Shown in pieces: positions 15,848 to 25,602 of a stretch of DNA of 64,000 nucleotides. The DNA is taken from assembly GCA_902363805.1 (NCBI GenBank), contig CABJBF010000001.1, forward strand, positions 620,001 to 684,000. Reading direction: 5' to 3'. How positions within the stretch are numbered: position 1 is the first letter of the stretch; every line of letters starts with the position of its first letter. Both the position numbers and the translations under genes were made by a program. The notes under the pieces are model-generated. The model was not told the origin of the DNA. It did not search any database and saw only the letters and a program-made list of their open reading frames with translations. This stretch comes from Eubacteriaceae bacterium (GTDB lineage Bacteria > Bacillota > Clostridia > Lachnospirales > Lachnospiraceae).

Positions 15848-17605
15848 ATGGATACAAACACAAATAACATTTATCGTGATGTTACAATGGACAACATATC
15901 TGAAGCAAATGTTGGACAGACAATGAAGATTTGCGGATGGGTTGAAAACATCCGTGACCATGGTGGTGTTTCATTTATCGATTTAAGAGACATGTATGGT
16001 CAGATGCAGGTAGTAATGAGAGATACTTCATTACTTGATGGAATTAATAAGGAAGATTGTATTTCTGTAGAAGGACCAATTCAGCATAGAGATGAAGAAA
16101 CATACAATGATAAGATTGCAACAGGAACAATCGAATTAGAAGCAAAGAAAGTAACAGTTTTAGGAAAAGTTTACAGACAGCTTCCATTTGAAATAATGAC
16201 ATCAAAGGAAACAAGAGAAGATGTTAGATTAAAATATCGTTATCTTGATTTGAGAAATAAGAAAGTAAAGGATAACATGATTTTCAGATCAAAGGTTATT
16301 TCTTTCTTAAGAGAAAAGATGACAGAGATGGGATTCTTAGAAATTCAGACACCAATTCTTTGTGCATCATCTCCTGAAGGCGCAAGAGATTACATTGTAC
16401 CTTCAAGAAAATTTAAAGGAAAATTCTACGCTCTTCCACAGGCACCACAGCAATATAAACAGTTGCTTATGGTATCAGGATTTGACAAATATTTCCAGAT
16501 TGCACCATGTTTCAGAGATGAAGATGCAAGAGCAGACCGTTCACCGGGAGAATTTTATCAGTTAGATTTTGAAATGAGCTTTGCTACTCAGGAAGATGTT
16601 TTCAGAGTAGGTGAAGAAGTATTAAGTGCAACATTTGAAAAATTTGCACCTGAAGGATTTGAAGTAACAAAGGCTCCATATCCTATTATCAGTTATAAGC
16701 AGGCAATGCTTGAATTTGGTACAGATAAGCCTGATTTAAGAAACCCATTAAGAATAGTTGATGTTACAGATTTCTTCCAGAGATGTACATTTAAGCCATT
16801 CCATGGTAAGACAGTAAGAGCTATTAAAGTTCATGCTGATATGTCAAAGGGATTCCATGAGAAATTATTGAAATTTGCTCAGAGCATCGGAATGGGAGGA
16901 CTTGGATATCTTGAAGTTAAAGAAGATATGACATATAAGGGACCAATTGATAAATTTATTCCGGATGACATGAAGACAGAAATTAAGGAGATTGCAGGAT
17001 TAGAAGCAGGAGATACAATTTTCTTTATCGCTGATAATGAAAAGCAGGCTGCTTTATATGCAGGTGAAATCCGTACAGCATTAGGAGAAAGACTTGATTT
17101 AATTGAAAAGAATGCATATAGATTCTGCTACATCAATGACTTTCCAATGTATGAATATGATCCTGAAGCAAAGAAGATTATATTTACACATAACCCATTC
17201 TCAATGCCACAGGGTGGACTTGAAGCATTAGAAACAATGAAACCTGAAGACATTCTTGCATACCAGTATGATATTGTATGTAACGGTGTTGAATTATCAT
17301 CAGGTGCTGTTAGAAATCACGATATGGAAATCATGGTTAAAGCATTTGAAATTGCAGGTTATACAGAAGATGATTTGAAAGAAAAATTCGGAGCACTTTA
17401 CAATGCATTCCAGTTTGGAGCACCTCCACATGCAGGAATGGCTCCTGGTGTAGACCGTATGATTATGCTTCTTACAAATGAAGAAAATATCAGAGAAATT
17501 ATTCCATTCCCAATGAATGGTAACGCTCAGGATATGATGTGCGGAGCTCCTAGTGAAGTTACAGAACAGCAGCTTAGGGAAGTTCATATTAAAGTAAGAC
17601 AGTAA
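15848..17605 (+). CDS. aspS: Aspartyl-tRNA synthetase (probably non-discriminating, Asp/Asn)
   Basis: About 585 residues, the bacterial AspRS size: an N-terminal OB fold (GWVENIRDHGGVSFIDLRD), class II motif 2 (CFRDEDARADRSPGEFYQLD), a GAD insertion in the middle, and motif 3 near the C-terminus (APPHAGMAPGVDRMIMLL). It charges tRNA(Asp) with Asp. Because a gatCAB operon is present 14 kb away and the T-box upstream seems to read an Asn codon, I infer it also charges tRNA(Asn) for later amidation. The start at 15848 is 9 bases after AAGGAG; an in-frame ATG at 15830 overlaps that ribosome site. Confidence 0.93.
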   Translation: MDTNTNNIYRDVTMDNISEANVGQTMKICGWVENIRDHGGVSFIDLRDMYGQMQVVMRDTSLLDGINKEDCISVEGPIQHRDEETYNDKIATGTIELEAKKVTVLGKVYRQLPFEIMTSKETREDVRLKYRYLDLRNKKVKDNMIFRSKVISFLREKMTEMGFLEIQTPILCASSPEGARDYIVPSRKFKGKFYALPQAPQQYKQLLMVSGFDKYFQIAPCFRDEDARADRSPGEFYQLDFEMSFATQEDVFRVGEEVLSATFEKFAPEGFEVTKAPYPIISYKQAMLEFGTDKPDLRNPLRIVDVTDFFQRCTFKPFHGKTVRAIKVHADMSKGFHEKLLKFAQSIGMGGLGYLEVKEDMTYKGPIDKFIPDDMKTEIKEIAGLEAGDTIFFIADNEKQAALYAGEIRTALGERLDLIEKNAYRFCYINDFPMYEYDPEAKKIIFTHNPFSMPQGGLEALETMKPEDILAYQYDIVCNGVELSSGAVRNHDMEIMVKAFEIAGYTEDDLKEKFGALYNAFQFGAPPHAGMAPGVDRMIMLLTNEENIREIIPFPMNGNAQDMMCGAPSEVTEQQLREVHIKVRQ

Positions 17606-17618
17606 TAAAGATATATAT

Positions 17619-17648
17619 GCAGACTCCGGCATCAATGCCTGAGTCTGC
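17619..17648 (+). terminator. Terminator after aspS
   Basis: GCAGACTC (17619-17626) pairs with GAGTCTGC (17641-17648), extended inside by CGGCA/TGCC pairs, followed by TTTACTTT. Confidence 0.8.
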
Positions 17649-17679
17649 TTTACTTTATGGATTTTAGTCTGCCTTAAAC

Positions 17680-17698
17680 AATCACACAGAGTGTGATT
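17680..17698. promoter_or_regulatory. Palindrome before the HAD phosphatase gene
   Basis: AATCACAC-AGA-GTGTGATT, a perfect 8-bp inverted repeat ending 11 bases before the GGAGG of the next gene. Operator or leader hairpin; no protein partner is evident. Confidence 0.5.
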
Positions 17699-17720
17699 AT
17701 ACGCGAAATGGAGGAAAAAT

Positions 17721-18371
17721 ATGTACGATACAGTTATTTTTGATTTAGATGGAACGTTACTTAACACAATAGATGATATAGCAGCAGCAGTACAATATGC
17801 TCAGAAAAAATATGGCTTTCCGGTTCACACAGTAGACGAAGTAAAAAAACACGTCGGAAATGGTCTTAGACTTTTGATGCACCGTTCAATTCCTGAAGGT
17901 GAAAATAATCCGGATTTTGATAAGATATTTGCTGATTTTAGTGAGTATTATCAGAAACATTGTCAGGTAAAAACAAGAGCTTATGACGGTATATTAGATT
18001 TGATAAAAGAATTAAAAAAACGAAATATTAAAATGGCAATTGTATCAAATAAGAATTACAAGGCAGTTGAATCTTTAAAAGATATTTATTTTGAAAGTTT
18101 AATAGATGTTGCATTAGGAGAAAATGAAGCTGGCGGAATTAAGAAGAAACCGGCAAAAGATATGGTTATGTCGGCACTCGAAAAATTAGACAGCACACAG
18201 GAAAAATCAATTTATGTAGGAGATTCAGAAGTTGATAGTCAGACTGCTGTTAATTCAGGACTTGATTGCATTCTTGTAAGTTGGGGATTCAGAACAAAAG
18301 ACATTTTAGAAAAACTTACTTATAAGAAAATAATAGATGAACCAATGGAATTATTAGATGTGATTGCGTAA
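17721..18371 (+). CDS. HAD-superfamily phosphatase (Gph/PGP-like)
   Basis: 216 residues. HAD motif I FDLDGTLLNT is at residues 7-16 (nucleophile Asp and acid/base Asp). A helical cap follows, then motif II IVSNKN, the Lys motif near KKPAKDM and motif IV YVGDSEVDSQTA. The subfamily includes phosphoglycolate phosphatase and general small-molecule phosphatases; the true substrate cannot be read from sequence. GGAGG is 6 bases upstream. It is monocistronic between aspS and the convergent YfhO gene. Confidence 0.85.
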   Translation: MYDTVIFDLDGTLLNTIDDIAAAVQYAQKKYGFPVHTVDEVKKHVGNGLRLLMHRSIPEGENNPDFDKIFADFSEYYQKHCQVKTRAYDGILDLIKELKKRNIKMAIVSNKNYKAVESLKDIYFESLIDVALGENEAGGIKKKPAKDMVMSALEKLDSTQEKSIYVGDSEVDSQTAVNSGLDCILVSWGFRTKDILEKLTYKKIIDEPMELLDVIA

Positions 18372-18378
18372 GTAATAT

Positions 18379-18413
18379 AATAAAGAGGGGCGAACTTATT
18401 CGTCCCTCTTTAT
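18379..18413. terminator. Bidirectional terminator
   Basis: AATAAAGAGGGGCGAA pairs with TTCGTCCCTCTTTATT across a short loop. A-rich and T-rich sides on both strands allow use by the HAD gene and possibly by the opposing gene. Confidence 0.8.
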
Positions 18414-18517
18414 TATTAAATATAGATTATAAAACATTTGTTAGGCAGGTAGTGACCATTTTTTAGTATTAACTAAACAGGGTTTTCATTGTATCTAATG
18501 TTCGCCCGACTTTATCA

Positions 18518-21184
18518 TTAGTTACTTTCAAGACTATCATTCTGATAGATAATATTTCCTAAAAGACCATTTGAGTACGTAAGTTTTTTACGCTTAAAAT
18601 GATTCAATATCTGAATCCACAATCTAATGAAATCTTTGCTACAAAATATAAGAAAAAGAACAAGTCCTAATAAGGATGTGTATTTACCAACCTTTATAAG
18701 AGGTGCATGATAAACTAATTTAATAATATGATGTCCTGATGAAAGAGAAAATCCTAAAAAGGCATTATCAGTCATAGAGTAATCGATTTTTTTGCCGTCA
18801 ACATATACTGAGAATCCTTTGTCGTAAGGAATTGTTGTAGTAAAATAACTATCTTTATCTAAAGTAATGTTCCCTGTAATCATATTATTTTTATAAGCGA
18901 TATCAGTCATCATTGTAATGTTGTTTTTTAAAGCAGAAATCTGGTTATAATCAATTTTGTAAATTTCAAATTCACTAAATTCGAAGCTGCATCCTTTAGG
19001 AAAACGAATGTTTAATATATTATTGTCAGCAGAATCTGATACAACAAATTTAAAATTAAAATTTTTATTAGGATAAGTAGAATTAAGACCACTTAAACTA
19101 TTTTGAATACCATTAATTTTAATCGTTGAACGGTTTATGCCATATCCTTTGATATTGCATTTTATAATATAAATGCAATCTTTTAAATTATCAGGAATCT
19201 CAACATTAAAAGTTTTTGCATCTTTCATAGTATCAACATGATAATATCCATCTGTAGTACGCTCCAATTTCAAATCCATATTAAGGTTAACTTTCTTTAA
19301 CATAGAATGATAAGAAGATTCGACGTCGTCATCTACAACAATATATTTTAATAAAGCAACCTCTTTTTCTTCCGGTGAAAGAGAAAGATATTCGTCTAAA
19401 CTCATAGTATCTTTAGATGCAAATCCAAGAGAATAAGCATTATCTGATTTATATACTTTTACATCTCCTGACTGGCAGACTGCTTTGTAACCAGCAGGAG
19501 CAGTTGTGGTAGAAGCGATGTATTTAACACCCATAAGCGTTTTAAACAAAACATCATTTGACGAAGTGATGGAAATGTCATTAACGGTAGGGTTACTAAG
19601 CTGAAGGTCATAATTACACATATTTAAATAAGGCTTATTAAAAACAGATGAGTAACAGCTCTCTGAAAAATATTTCTTTCCGTAAATAATGTTATTTGTA
19701 AATTTACTATCAGTTATATTACTTGTTCTGAAAAATGTATCATCACCATTTAATGCAATTGCAATAGCAGCGTTTTTACTTTTATCATAATATTTTGCGG
19801 CATCTTTTTTTGTAACCAAGGTGTCAGAAGCATTTCCAACATAGCAACAGAAAATGGCAATTAAGATTGTAGGCAACATAAAAACATAGTTCTTTTTTAT
19901 TTGGCAATATGCAGCAATAAAACAAAAAGTAATAATAAGGTCAATAACTATTGCAATGTATATTGGATTTTCATGCATAAATGAAGAAATTGCAATAAGA
20001 ACTAATATGCCAAATGTAACGAATGCTAATTTACCAGTTTCATATTTTTTAGCTAATAAATCCCTTACAAAAAATGCGGTAACAAGCAAAATTAAAGGAA
20101 CAAATGGAATAAGAGCTTTCCCTCTAATGTATAGAAAACCGTTTAATAAATATTGACCTACAGGAAATGCTGAAACAAACAAAATACAAATGCAAAGAAA
20201 CTTCTTTGAAAAATCTTTGCTTAATATTAATATGCAGGCTAAAGCTAAAAATGCAATAGCAGTCACACCCATTCCATAAGGTGTGTAAAACATTTCGTTA
20301 TTAGGAAACTGAGGTATAAATAATTTAGCTAAAGAAATTGATTTACCATCAGAAGAACCACGTCCTGATAAAATAGCAGCAAGACTTGGAAGTAAAATTA
20401 CTGCGGAAAGCAAAATTCCAATAATTGAACTTGCACCATATCTTAAAGCAAAGAACCAAAACGGCTTTTTACCAGCAGGAAGTTTGTAGTATAGTTCCTG
20501 ATTTTCTTTGTACTCAAAAAATTTGTAAATAGCATAAATACTTATAGCAACAATTCCTGACACAGCAAAGAAATAACTTGTCAAAAACATACATGTAATG
20601 CTTAGAATAAGAAGTATCTTTCTGTCTTTTTTATATAAACGGTCAACACCAACTAAAGCTAATAATAAAAATGGAATATAATCCATGAACATTACCTGCT
20701 TATGGCTGTGGTACAATAATGGACCGGCGCAGGCAAATAAAAAAGTAATAAAATAAACAGTGCTTCGATTCATGTTGTTGTGTGATTTAAGCCAAAAGTA
20801 GAAAATATAAACAGATAACAAAACAACTACAATACTTGAAATGCTTATATATAATGCCATTTGGACATTTGGTAAAAAATAACTTATTAAAATAATTGGA
20901 TTCATAAATCCGTAATAAGAAAAATTATACGCATTTTGTCCGGCACCTAAATTAAGATTAAACTCAGGAAAAAGTCTTCCCGTATCATAAAATGACTGCC
21001 TAAAATAATCAGGGAGTACACTGTGCTGGGACAGCCAGTCTACGGAAGAACCATAAATATAATCAGAACCTGTTATAAGAAAAACAATTCCAAGAATAAA
21101 AGCAGTCACAAAAGAAAGGTAAATGAAATCATTTAACTCTATATATCTTTTGGACGATTTTTTAATAGATTTAATAAAATTCAT
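18518..21184 (-). CDS. YfhO-family polytopic membrane protein
   Basis: 888 residues with about a dozen hydrophobic helices in the first 450 residues, a long extracytoplasmic beta-rich domain (about 470-840) and a final helix near 850. The N-terminal GSDYIYGSSVDWLSQHSVLPDYF, NLGAGQNAYNFSYYGFMNPI and later LLYHSHKQVMFMDYIPFLLLALVG match the YfhO family of GT-C-like membrane proteins linked to sugar decoration of lipoteichoic acid. Acceptor and donor here are unknown. No neighbouring gene clearly shares its task. Confidence 0.78.
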   Translation of the reverse strand: MNFIKSIKKSSKRYIELNDFIYLSFVTAFILGIVFLITGSDYIYGSSVDWLSQHSVLPDYFRQSFYDTGRLFPEFNLNLGAGQNAYNFSYYGFMNPIILISYFLPNVQMALYISISSIVVVLLSVYIFYFWLKSHNNMNRSTVYFITFLFACAGPLLYHSHKQVMFMDYIPFLLLALVGVDRLYKKDRKILLILSITCMFLTSYFFAVSGIVAISIYAIYKFFEYKENQELYYKLPAGKKPFWFFALRYGASSIIGILLSAVILLPSLAAILSGRGSSDGKSISLAKLFIPQFPNNEMFYTPYGMGVTAIAFLALACILILSKDFSKKFLCICILFVSAFPVGQYLLNGFLYIRGKALIPFVPLILLVTAFFVRDLLAKKYETGKLAFVTFGILVLIAISSFMHENPIYIAIVIDLIITFCFIAAYCQIKKNYVFMLPTILIAIFCCYVGNASDTLVTKKDAAKYYDKSKNAAIAIALNGDDTFFRTSNITDSKFTNNIIYGKKYFSESCYSSVFNKPYLNMCNYDLQLSNPTVNDISITSSNDVLFKTLMGVKYIASTTTAPAGYKAVCQSGDVKVYKSDNAYSLGFASKDTMSLDEYLSLSPEEKEVALLKYIVVDDDVESSYHSMLKKVNLNMDLKLERTTDGYYHVDTMKDAKTFNVEIPDNLKDCIYIIKCNIKGYGINRSTIKINGIQNSLSGLNSTYPNKNFNFKFVVSDSADNNILNIRFPKGCSFEFSEFEIYKIDYNQISALKNNITMMTDIAYKNNMITGNITLDKDSYFTTTIPYDKGFSVYVDGKKIDYSMTDNAFLGFSLSSGHHIIKLVYHAPLIKVGKYTSLLGLVLFLIFCSKDFIRLWIQILNHFKRKKLTYSNGLLGNIIYQNDSLESN

Positions 21185-21517
21185 AATTTACTCCTTTTCC
21201 CGAAAACAAATTTTATTTTTATCTTACATAAATAATGTACAATTCAAAATTTAAAGAACCATATTGAAATATCTTAAGTATTCTTTAAGAATGAAAAAAA
21301 GACCGCTTCGTATGTTACAATAAGTCGAAATAAAAAATTACCGGATAATCTTTAAAATAGAAAATAAAATGAACTAGGTTTAGATTTTATAAATATTTCC
21401 GATGAGATAAAAGGAAAGGAGAAAGTAGCACACAGTATTTTGCGTTAAGAAAGCAAAAAAATACTTATTTTGTAAAATTTCAGGACATGCGATATAGTCG
21501 GCTACAAAAAATAATTT
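21185..21517. other. 333-base divergent gap holding a diverged leader repeat
   Basis: Between the YfhO gene (minus) and the PIG-L gene (plus). It contains a diverged copy of the leader repeat (21367-21415) and an unused AAAGGAG at about 21414-21420 with no start codon in range. No clear consensus promoter was found. Confidence 0.5.
21367..21415 (+). repeat. Interspersed leader repeat, diverged copy B
   Basis: AAAATGAACTAGGTTTAG followed by ATTTTATAAATATTTCCGAT matches the panC copy at most positions in the same order (palindrome region, TATAAAT, TTTCCGA). The mini-ORF is broken to two codons, and the GCCGCC-GACCG part is lost. Confidence 0.5.
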
Positions 21518-22237
21518 ATGAAGAAAAATGTAAAAATAAAGAAAAAAATAGCGATTGTTTCTACAGTAATTGTAATAATAGCAATAGTTGTGGCAACGAT
21601 AATGGGAATAGAATACGGAAAATTTTTATTTATTCCGTCTGTAAAAAATAAGCAAATGGACGAGCTTGATTTAGAAAAATATAATAAATTAATGATTGTG
21701 GCGCATCCTGATGATGAACTTATATGGGGTGGAGTGCATCTTTTAGAGGATGATTATTTGGTTGTGTGCATAACAAGAGGATATGATAAAACAAGAAAAA
21801 AAGAATTTGAAAATGTAATAGAAGCAACCGGTGATAAAGGAATTATATTGTCATATCCTGATAAAATAGCAGGTCAAAGAAGTGATTGGGGCAGATGGAA
21901 AAAAGATATTGAAAAAGATATTGAGACAATAATTAATTATAAGAATTGGGACGAAATAGTAACTCATAACGAAAAGGGAGAATATGGGCACATACATCAT
22001 ATAATGACACATAATCTTGTAGATGAAGCTTGCGATAAAACAGGGACTAATGCAAAAGTCATGTATTTTGGAAAATATTATAAGAAAATAAATATACCCG
22101 AAACAGGGTTTGAAAAGATAGATGAAGATTTGCTTAAACAGAAAGATGAAATATCAAAACTTTATCCAAGCCAGAAAAAGACAATTGATAAATTGCATCA
22201 CATGTTTCCGTATGAAAATTGGACAGAGAGGGAGTAA
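21518..22237 (+). CDS. PIG-L/LmbE-family deacetylase, membrane-anchored
   Basis: 239 residues: a basic N-terminus, one membrane helix (about residues 8-28), then the LmbE-like fold. The metal motif MIVAHPDDELIWGG (AHPDDE) near residue 56 and the downstream GEYGHIHHIMTH, providing the third metal ligand, are intact. Family enzymes deacetylate N-acetylglucosamine-linked or similar compounds with Zn2+. The anchor suggests action at the outer face. No convincing ribosome-binding site precedes the ATG. Confidence 0.82.
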   Translation: MKKNVKIKKKIAIVSTVIVIIAIVVATIMGIEYGKFLFIPSVKNKQMDELDLEKYNKLMIVAHPDDELIWGGVHLLEDDYLVVCITRGYDKTRKKEFENVIEATGDKGIILSYPDKIAGQRSDWGRWKKDIEKDIETIINYKNWDEIVTHNEKGEYGHIHHIMTHNLVDEACDKTGTNAKVMYFGKYYKKINIPETGFEKIDEDLLKQKDEISKLYPSQKKTIDKLHHMFPYENWTERE

Positions 22238-22238
22238 G

Positions 22239-22285
22239 AAAAAATATGGGAATAGATTTCGTACAAATCTATTTCCATATTTTTT
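22239..22285. terminator. Bidirectional terminator between convergent genes
   Basis: An approximately 20-bp stem: the strand ending ATGGGAATAGATTT (to 22259) pairs with AAATCTATTTCCAT (from 22266), with A- and T-tracts at the outer ends. Confidence 0.85.
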
Positions 22286-22966
22286 CTAATCTATCCCGCA
22301 GGCTTTTTTTGCAAGCATATCAGCAAGATCGTTATATTTGTCACCGGAATGACCTTTAACTTTACAAAATGTAATGTCAACTTTTTTCTTTGCCTGTTCA
22401 TAGTATTTTTTATAGGCAATTGTGCCAGGCTTATTTGCACGCCAATCGCCCGTACACCATTTTTCTATACCGGCATAATCGTGGTAAATTGCGATATGTT
22501 TTATGCCGTGTTCTATAGCAAAATCCATTGCTGCCATTGAACCAAATATTTCACCTGAGACATTTCGCATAGAAGCGAGTTCAGGGTCATCAAAATCTTT
22601 AGAAAGATGAAATTCCTCTCCATTATAGAAAATAACACAACCATATGAAAAATGCTTTGTAGCAATATTATAACTTCCGTCTACATAAGCAACGGCTTTT
22701 ACGGAATTAGAAAATGGTTTGTCATCATCTTCAACAGATTCTTTTATGACAGGAAAATCAGAATCATCAACAGAATCGTCAGATGGCATATCGAAGAGAG
22801 ACATCTGCTTACTTTCCAAATTAAGATATGCGTAGGCGTCAGCCATATTTGTGAAACTTTTATACAAGGCACCGGGATATCCGTTTACACTTGCTTTACA
22901 TTCATCCCACGTTTCAAATATTCCGTTTGTTCTTCCAACTTTAACAGCATATATTTTTTTTGCCAT
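22286..22966 (-). CDS. rnhA: Ribonuclease H with N-terminal viroplasmin domain
   Basis: 226 residues. The first 50 form a viroplasmin/Cauli_VI domain (YAVKVGRTNGIFETWDECKASV, YKSFTNMADAYAYL), thought to bind RNA-DNA hybrids. The RNase H1-type domain spans about residues 85-226. Catalytic acids: AYVDGSYN, SGEIFGSMAAM, IYHDYAGIEKW and YNDLADMLA. It degrades RNA in RNA-DNA hybrids. An acidic linker (about residues 58-82) joins the domains. Start context GGAAGGAATATGTTTT lies just upstream. Confidence 0.9.
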   Translation of the reverse strand: MAKKIYAVKVGRTNGIFETWDECKASVNGYPGALYKSFTNMADAYAYLNLESKQMSLFDMPSDDSVDDSDFPVIKESVEDDDKPFSNSVKAVAYVDGSYNIATKHFSYGCVIFYNGEEFHLSKDFDDPELASMRNVSGEIFGSMAAMDFAIEHGIKHIAIYHDYAGIEKWCTGDWRANKPGTIAYKKYYEQAKKKVDITFCKVKGHSGDKYNDLADMLAKKACGID

Positions 22967-22986
22967 AAAACATATTCCTTCCGTAA

Positions 22987-23946
22987 TTATTTTGTGGTTG
23001 TTTCTAAATCCTTTTTGGATGTAGTTTTAGAAACTGATTTATCTTTAACTTTAGAAGTAGTTTCTGAATTGTTTTTAGAAGTAGTTTCTAAATTATTTTT
23101 ATTATAAGTAGTCTCAGAAGGATATTCCATATATTCTTCGCTTTCATCAGTCTCTTTACCATCTTTCCAAGGATTTCCTGCAACCGGGTCAGTAGGGTCC
23201 CAATTAGCTCTCTCATCGTTTAAGTCGATTTTTTTTACTTTTTTAATTTTTACAGGTGGAACTTCTGAATCTGAATCGTAAATTGTAACAGGAGTTCCTT
23301 TTGGACAATTATCATATATCCATTTTATTCCGTTAATGTTAAGTCTTACACAGCCAAGGGAAGCGTTGCTTCCAAGTTTATTATATTCTTCACTTTCCAA
23401 ATCATCGTTGTGTGCACTGTAATATGGAATAGAATGAAGCATGATTGAACCGTTGATACGGATTGCATATTGGGCATAAGAACCATCAACCATTAGTCTC
23501 CAAGGATAATAATCGCTTGTTTTAAATGAACCTGTAGGGGTGTCTTTTACATCTTTTCCGACAGAGCACATAAATCCTTTATAAGGAATGGAGTATCTTC
23601 CGTTCTTGTCAATTCCATATATAATTACATAATTCTGAGTTCTGTTAACTCTTATCTGATAAGGAAAATCAGCATCAAAATCAATCAAATGCTTTGCAGC
23701 ATCGCCTGAAGGAGCTGTACTCATTTCTTCTATGGCAGAATCAGCAGGATTGTATGATGTTGTTTCTTCAAATGAAGATGAATCTTCGGTATTTTTTGTT
23801 GTAAGTTTTTCGGAATTACTTTTATTATTCATATTTGCATCAGACCTGTGTTCGGTTATTGATATTAAGAATATGCTGATTATTGCAAATAATGCTAAAA
23901 ATATTATTACAAGTACGTATTTGTTTATTGGATTATTTTTTTTCAT
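22987..23946 (-). CDS. L,D-transpeptidase (YkuD domain), membrane-anchored, Thr-rich tail
   Basis: 319 residues. An N-terminal membrane helix (YVLVIIFLALFAIISIFLIS) is followed by a Ser/Thr-rich linker and a YkuD domain with SIMLHSIPYYS (His) and ASLGCVRLNINGIKWIY (catalytic Cys). It should cross-link peptidoglycan stem peptides or attach proteins outside the membrane. The last 45 residues are a low-complexity repeat of ETTSK/SKTTSK units. It runs 20 bases downstream of nothing else in its strand except rnhA, with which it may be co-transcribed (LDT first). Confidence 0.88.
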   Translation of the reverse strand: MKKNNPINKYVLVIIFLALFAIISIFLISITEHRSDANMNNKSNSEKLTTKNTEDSSSFEETTSYNPADSAIEEMSTAPSGDAAKHLIDFDADFPYQIRVNRTQNYVIIYGIDKNGRYSIPYKGFMCSVGKDVKDTPTGSFKTSDYYPWRLMVDGSYAQYAIRINGSIMLHSIPYYSAHNDDLESEEYNKLGSNASLGCVRLNINGIKWIYDNCPKGTPVTIYDSDSEVPPVKIKKVKKIDLNDERANWDPTDPVAGNPWKDGKETDESEEYMEYPSETTYNKNNLETTSKNNSETTSKVKDKSVSKTTSKKDLETTTK

Positions 23947-24144
23947 GTGTATTAATTCTCATCTTTCAAGTTTTGTCATATAAAGTAAATAAATAAGAAG
24001 GCATATATTAATTATGATATGATGCCGGAACAAAAAGTCACCGACTTTGATGCCTGTTTTCTCACATAATTCTATTGTAAAAATGGAGTAATTGCAATAG
24101 GCGGATTTTGTAAATTTAATTAAATTTTATTTATGAATCTAACG

Positions 24145-24173
24145 TTGACTATCAAATTGTGGTTTGTTATTAT
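24145..24173 (+). promoter_or_regulatory. Promoter of glnA
   Basis: TTGACT (24145-24150), 17-base spacer, TATTAT (24168-24173). The leader to the glnA start is short (about 43 bases) and shows no ANTAR-type double hairpin. A small palindrome AAAGTC-ACC-GACTTT (24034-24048) lies about 100 bases upstream. Confidence 0.65.
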
Positions 24174-24222
24174 TTTATAAGGGTTAGACGCCACATACTT
24201 TGTTTTGTGAAAGGAGAAACAC

Positions 24223-25551
24223 ATGAGATATACAAAACAAGAAATTATTAAAATTGCAGATGAAGAAGATGTTGAATTTATACGTCTTCAGTTCACAGAT
24301 TTATTTGGGACATTGAAGAATGTTGCAATAACAAGAAGTCAGTTAGAAAAAGCATTGGATAATAAATGTATGTTTGATGGTTCTTCAATTGAAGGATTTG
24401 CCAGAATCGAAGAGTCAGATATGTATTTATATCCTGATTTAGATACATTTGAAATATTACCTTTCAGACCACATCAGGGAAAAGTTGCAAGACTTATTTG
24501 CGACGTATATCAAACAGACGGAACACCTTATGAAAGTGATCCAAGATATGTCTTAAAGAAAGTATTAAAAGAAGCAGAAGATATGGGGTATACATTTAAT
24601 GTAGGACCTGAATGCGAATTCTTTTTATTCCACACAGATGACAATGGATGTCCAACAACAATTACACATGAAAATGCAAGTTATTTTGATTTGGCACCTA
24701 CAGATTTAGGTGAAAATGCAAGAAGAGATATGGTTCTTAATCTTGAAGATTTAGGATTCGAAATCGAAGCATCACATCACGAAGTAGCACCTGCACAGCA
24801 TGAAATTGATTTTAAATATGATGAAGCATTAAAGACTGCTGATAATATTATGACATTTAAGCTTACAGTAAAGACAATAGCTAAGAGACATGGACTTTAT
24901 GCATCATTTATGCCTAAACCAAAATACGGAGTATGTGGTTCAGGAATGCATACTAATATGTCATTGTTTAAAGAAGGAAAAAACATTTTTGCAGATGAAA
25001 ATGATGAAAGAGGATTAAGTAAGGAAGCTTACAGTTTCATAGCAGGTATCATGGAACATATGAGAAGCATTTCAGCAATTACAAATCCTATCGTAAATTC
25101 ATACAAGAGACTTGTACCTGGATATGAAGCACCTACATATATTGCATGGTCAGCTACTAACAGAAGCCCACTTGTAAGAGTGCCGGCAGCAAGAGGTGTA
25201 GGTACAAGAGTTGAACTTCGTTGCCCTGACTGTGCAGCTAATCCATACTTAACATTAGCAGTATGCCTTGCAGCAGGACTTGATGGAATTAAGAGAGGAT
25301 TAGTTCCGAAAGAAAGTGTACAACAGGATATTTACTCAATGACAAGTAAAGAAAGAGATGAGGCAGGAATTGAAAACCTTCCAAAGAATCTTTACGAAGC
25401 AGTTCAGGAAATGAAGAAATCTTCATTTGTTAAGAATGTTTTAGGAAAAGAAACATTTGACAAATATGTTTATGCAAAAGAATCAGAATGGATGGAATAT
25501 ACATCACAGGTTACAGACTGGGAGATTAACAAATACCTTGACAGAATTTAA
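24223..25551 (+). CDS. glnA: Glutamine synthetase, type I
   Basis: 442 residues, the length of Firmicute GSI-alpha. [41 protein letters not shown], and [13 protein letters not shown] are the nucleotide- and metal-binding blocks, and the latch segment [17 protein letters not shown] is present. It makes glutamine from glutamate, ammonia and ATP. There is no adenylylation-type tyrosine context, consistent with GSI-alpha. The ANTAR regulator gene follows after about 50 bases, suggesting joint nitrogen control. Confidence 0.95.
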   Translation: MRYTKQEIIKIADEEDVEFIRLQFTDLFGTLKNVAITRSQLEKALDNKCMFDGSSIEGFARIEESDMYLYPDLDTFEILPFRPHQGKVARLICDVYQTDGTPYESDPRYVLKKVLKEAEDMGYTFNVGPECEFFLFHTDDNGCPTTITHENASYFDLAPTDLGENARRDMVLNLEDLGFEIEASHHEVAPAQHEIDFKYDEALKTADNIMTFKLTVKTIAKRHGLYASFMPKPKYGVCGSGMHTNMSLFKEGKNIFADENDERGLSKEAYSFIAGIMEHMRSISAITNPIVNSYKRLVPGYEAPTYIAWSATNRSPLVRVPAARGVGTRVELRCPDCAANPYLTLAVCLAAGLDGIKRGLVPKESVQQDIYSMTSKERDEAGIENLPKNLYEAVQEMKKSSFVKNVLGKETFDKYVYAKESEWMEYTSQVTDWEINKYLDRI

Positions 25552-25602
25552 TATGACAGTAGAACTTAAGTGAATTTTGTAATAGAAACCGGAGGAACGA
25601 AC

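Noticed and set aside
24174..24222. ANTAR target hairpins in the glnA leader
   Set aside because: The leader after the predicted start is about 43 bases long and shows no pair of hexaloop stems.
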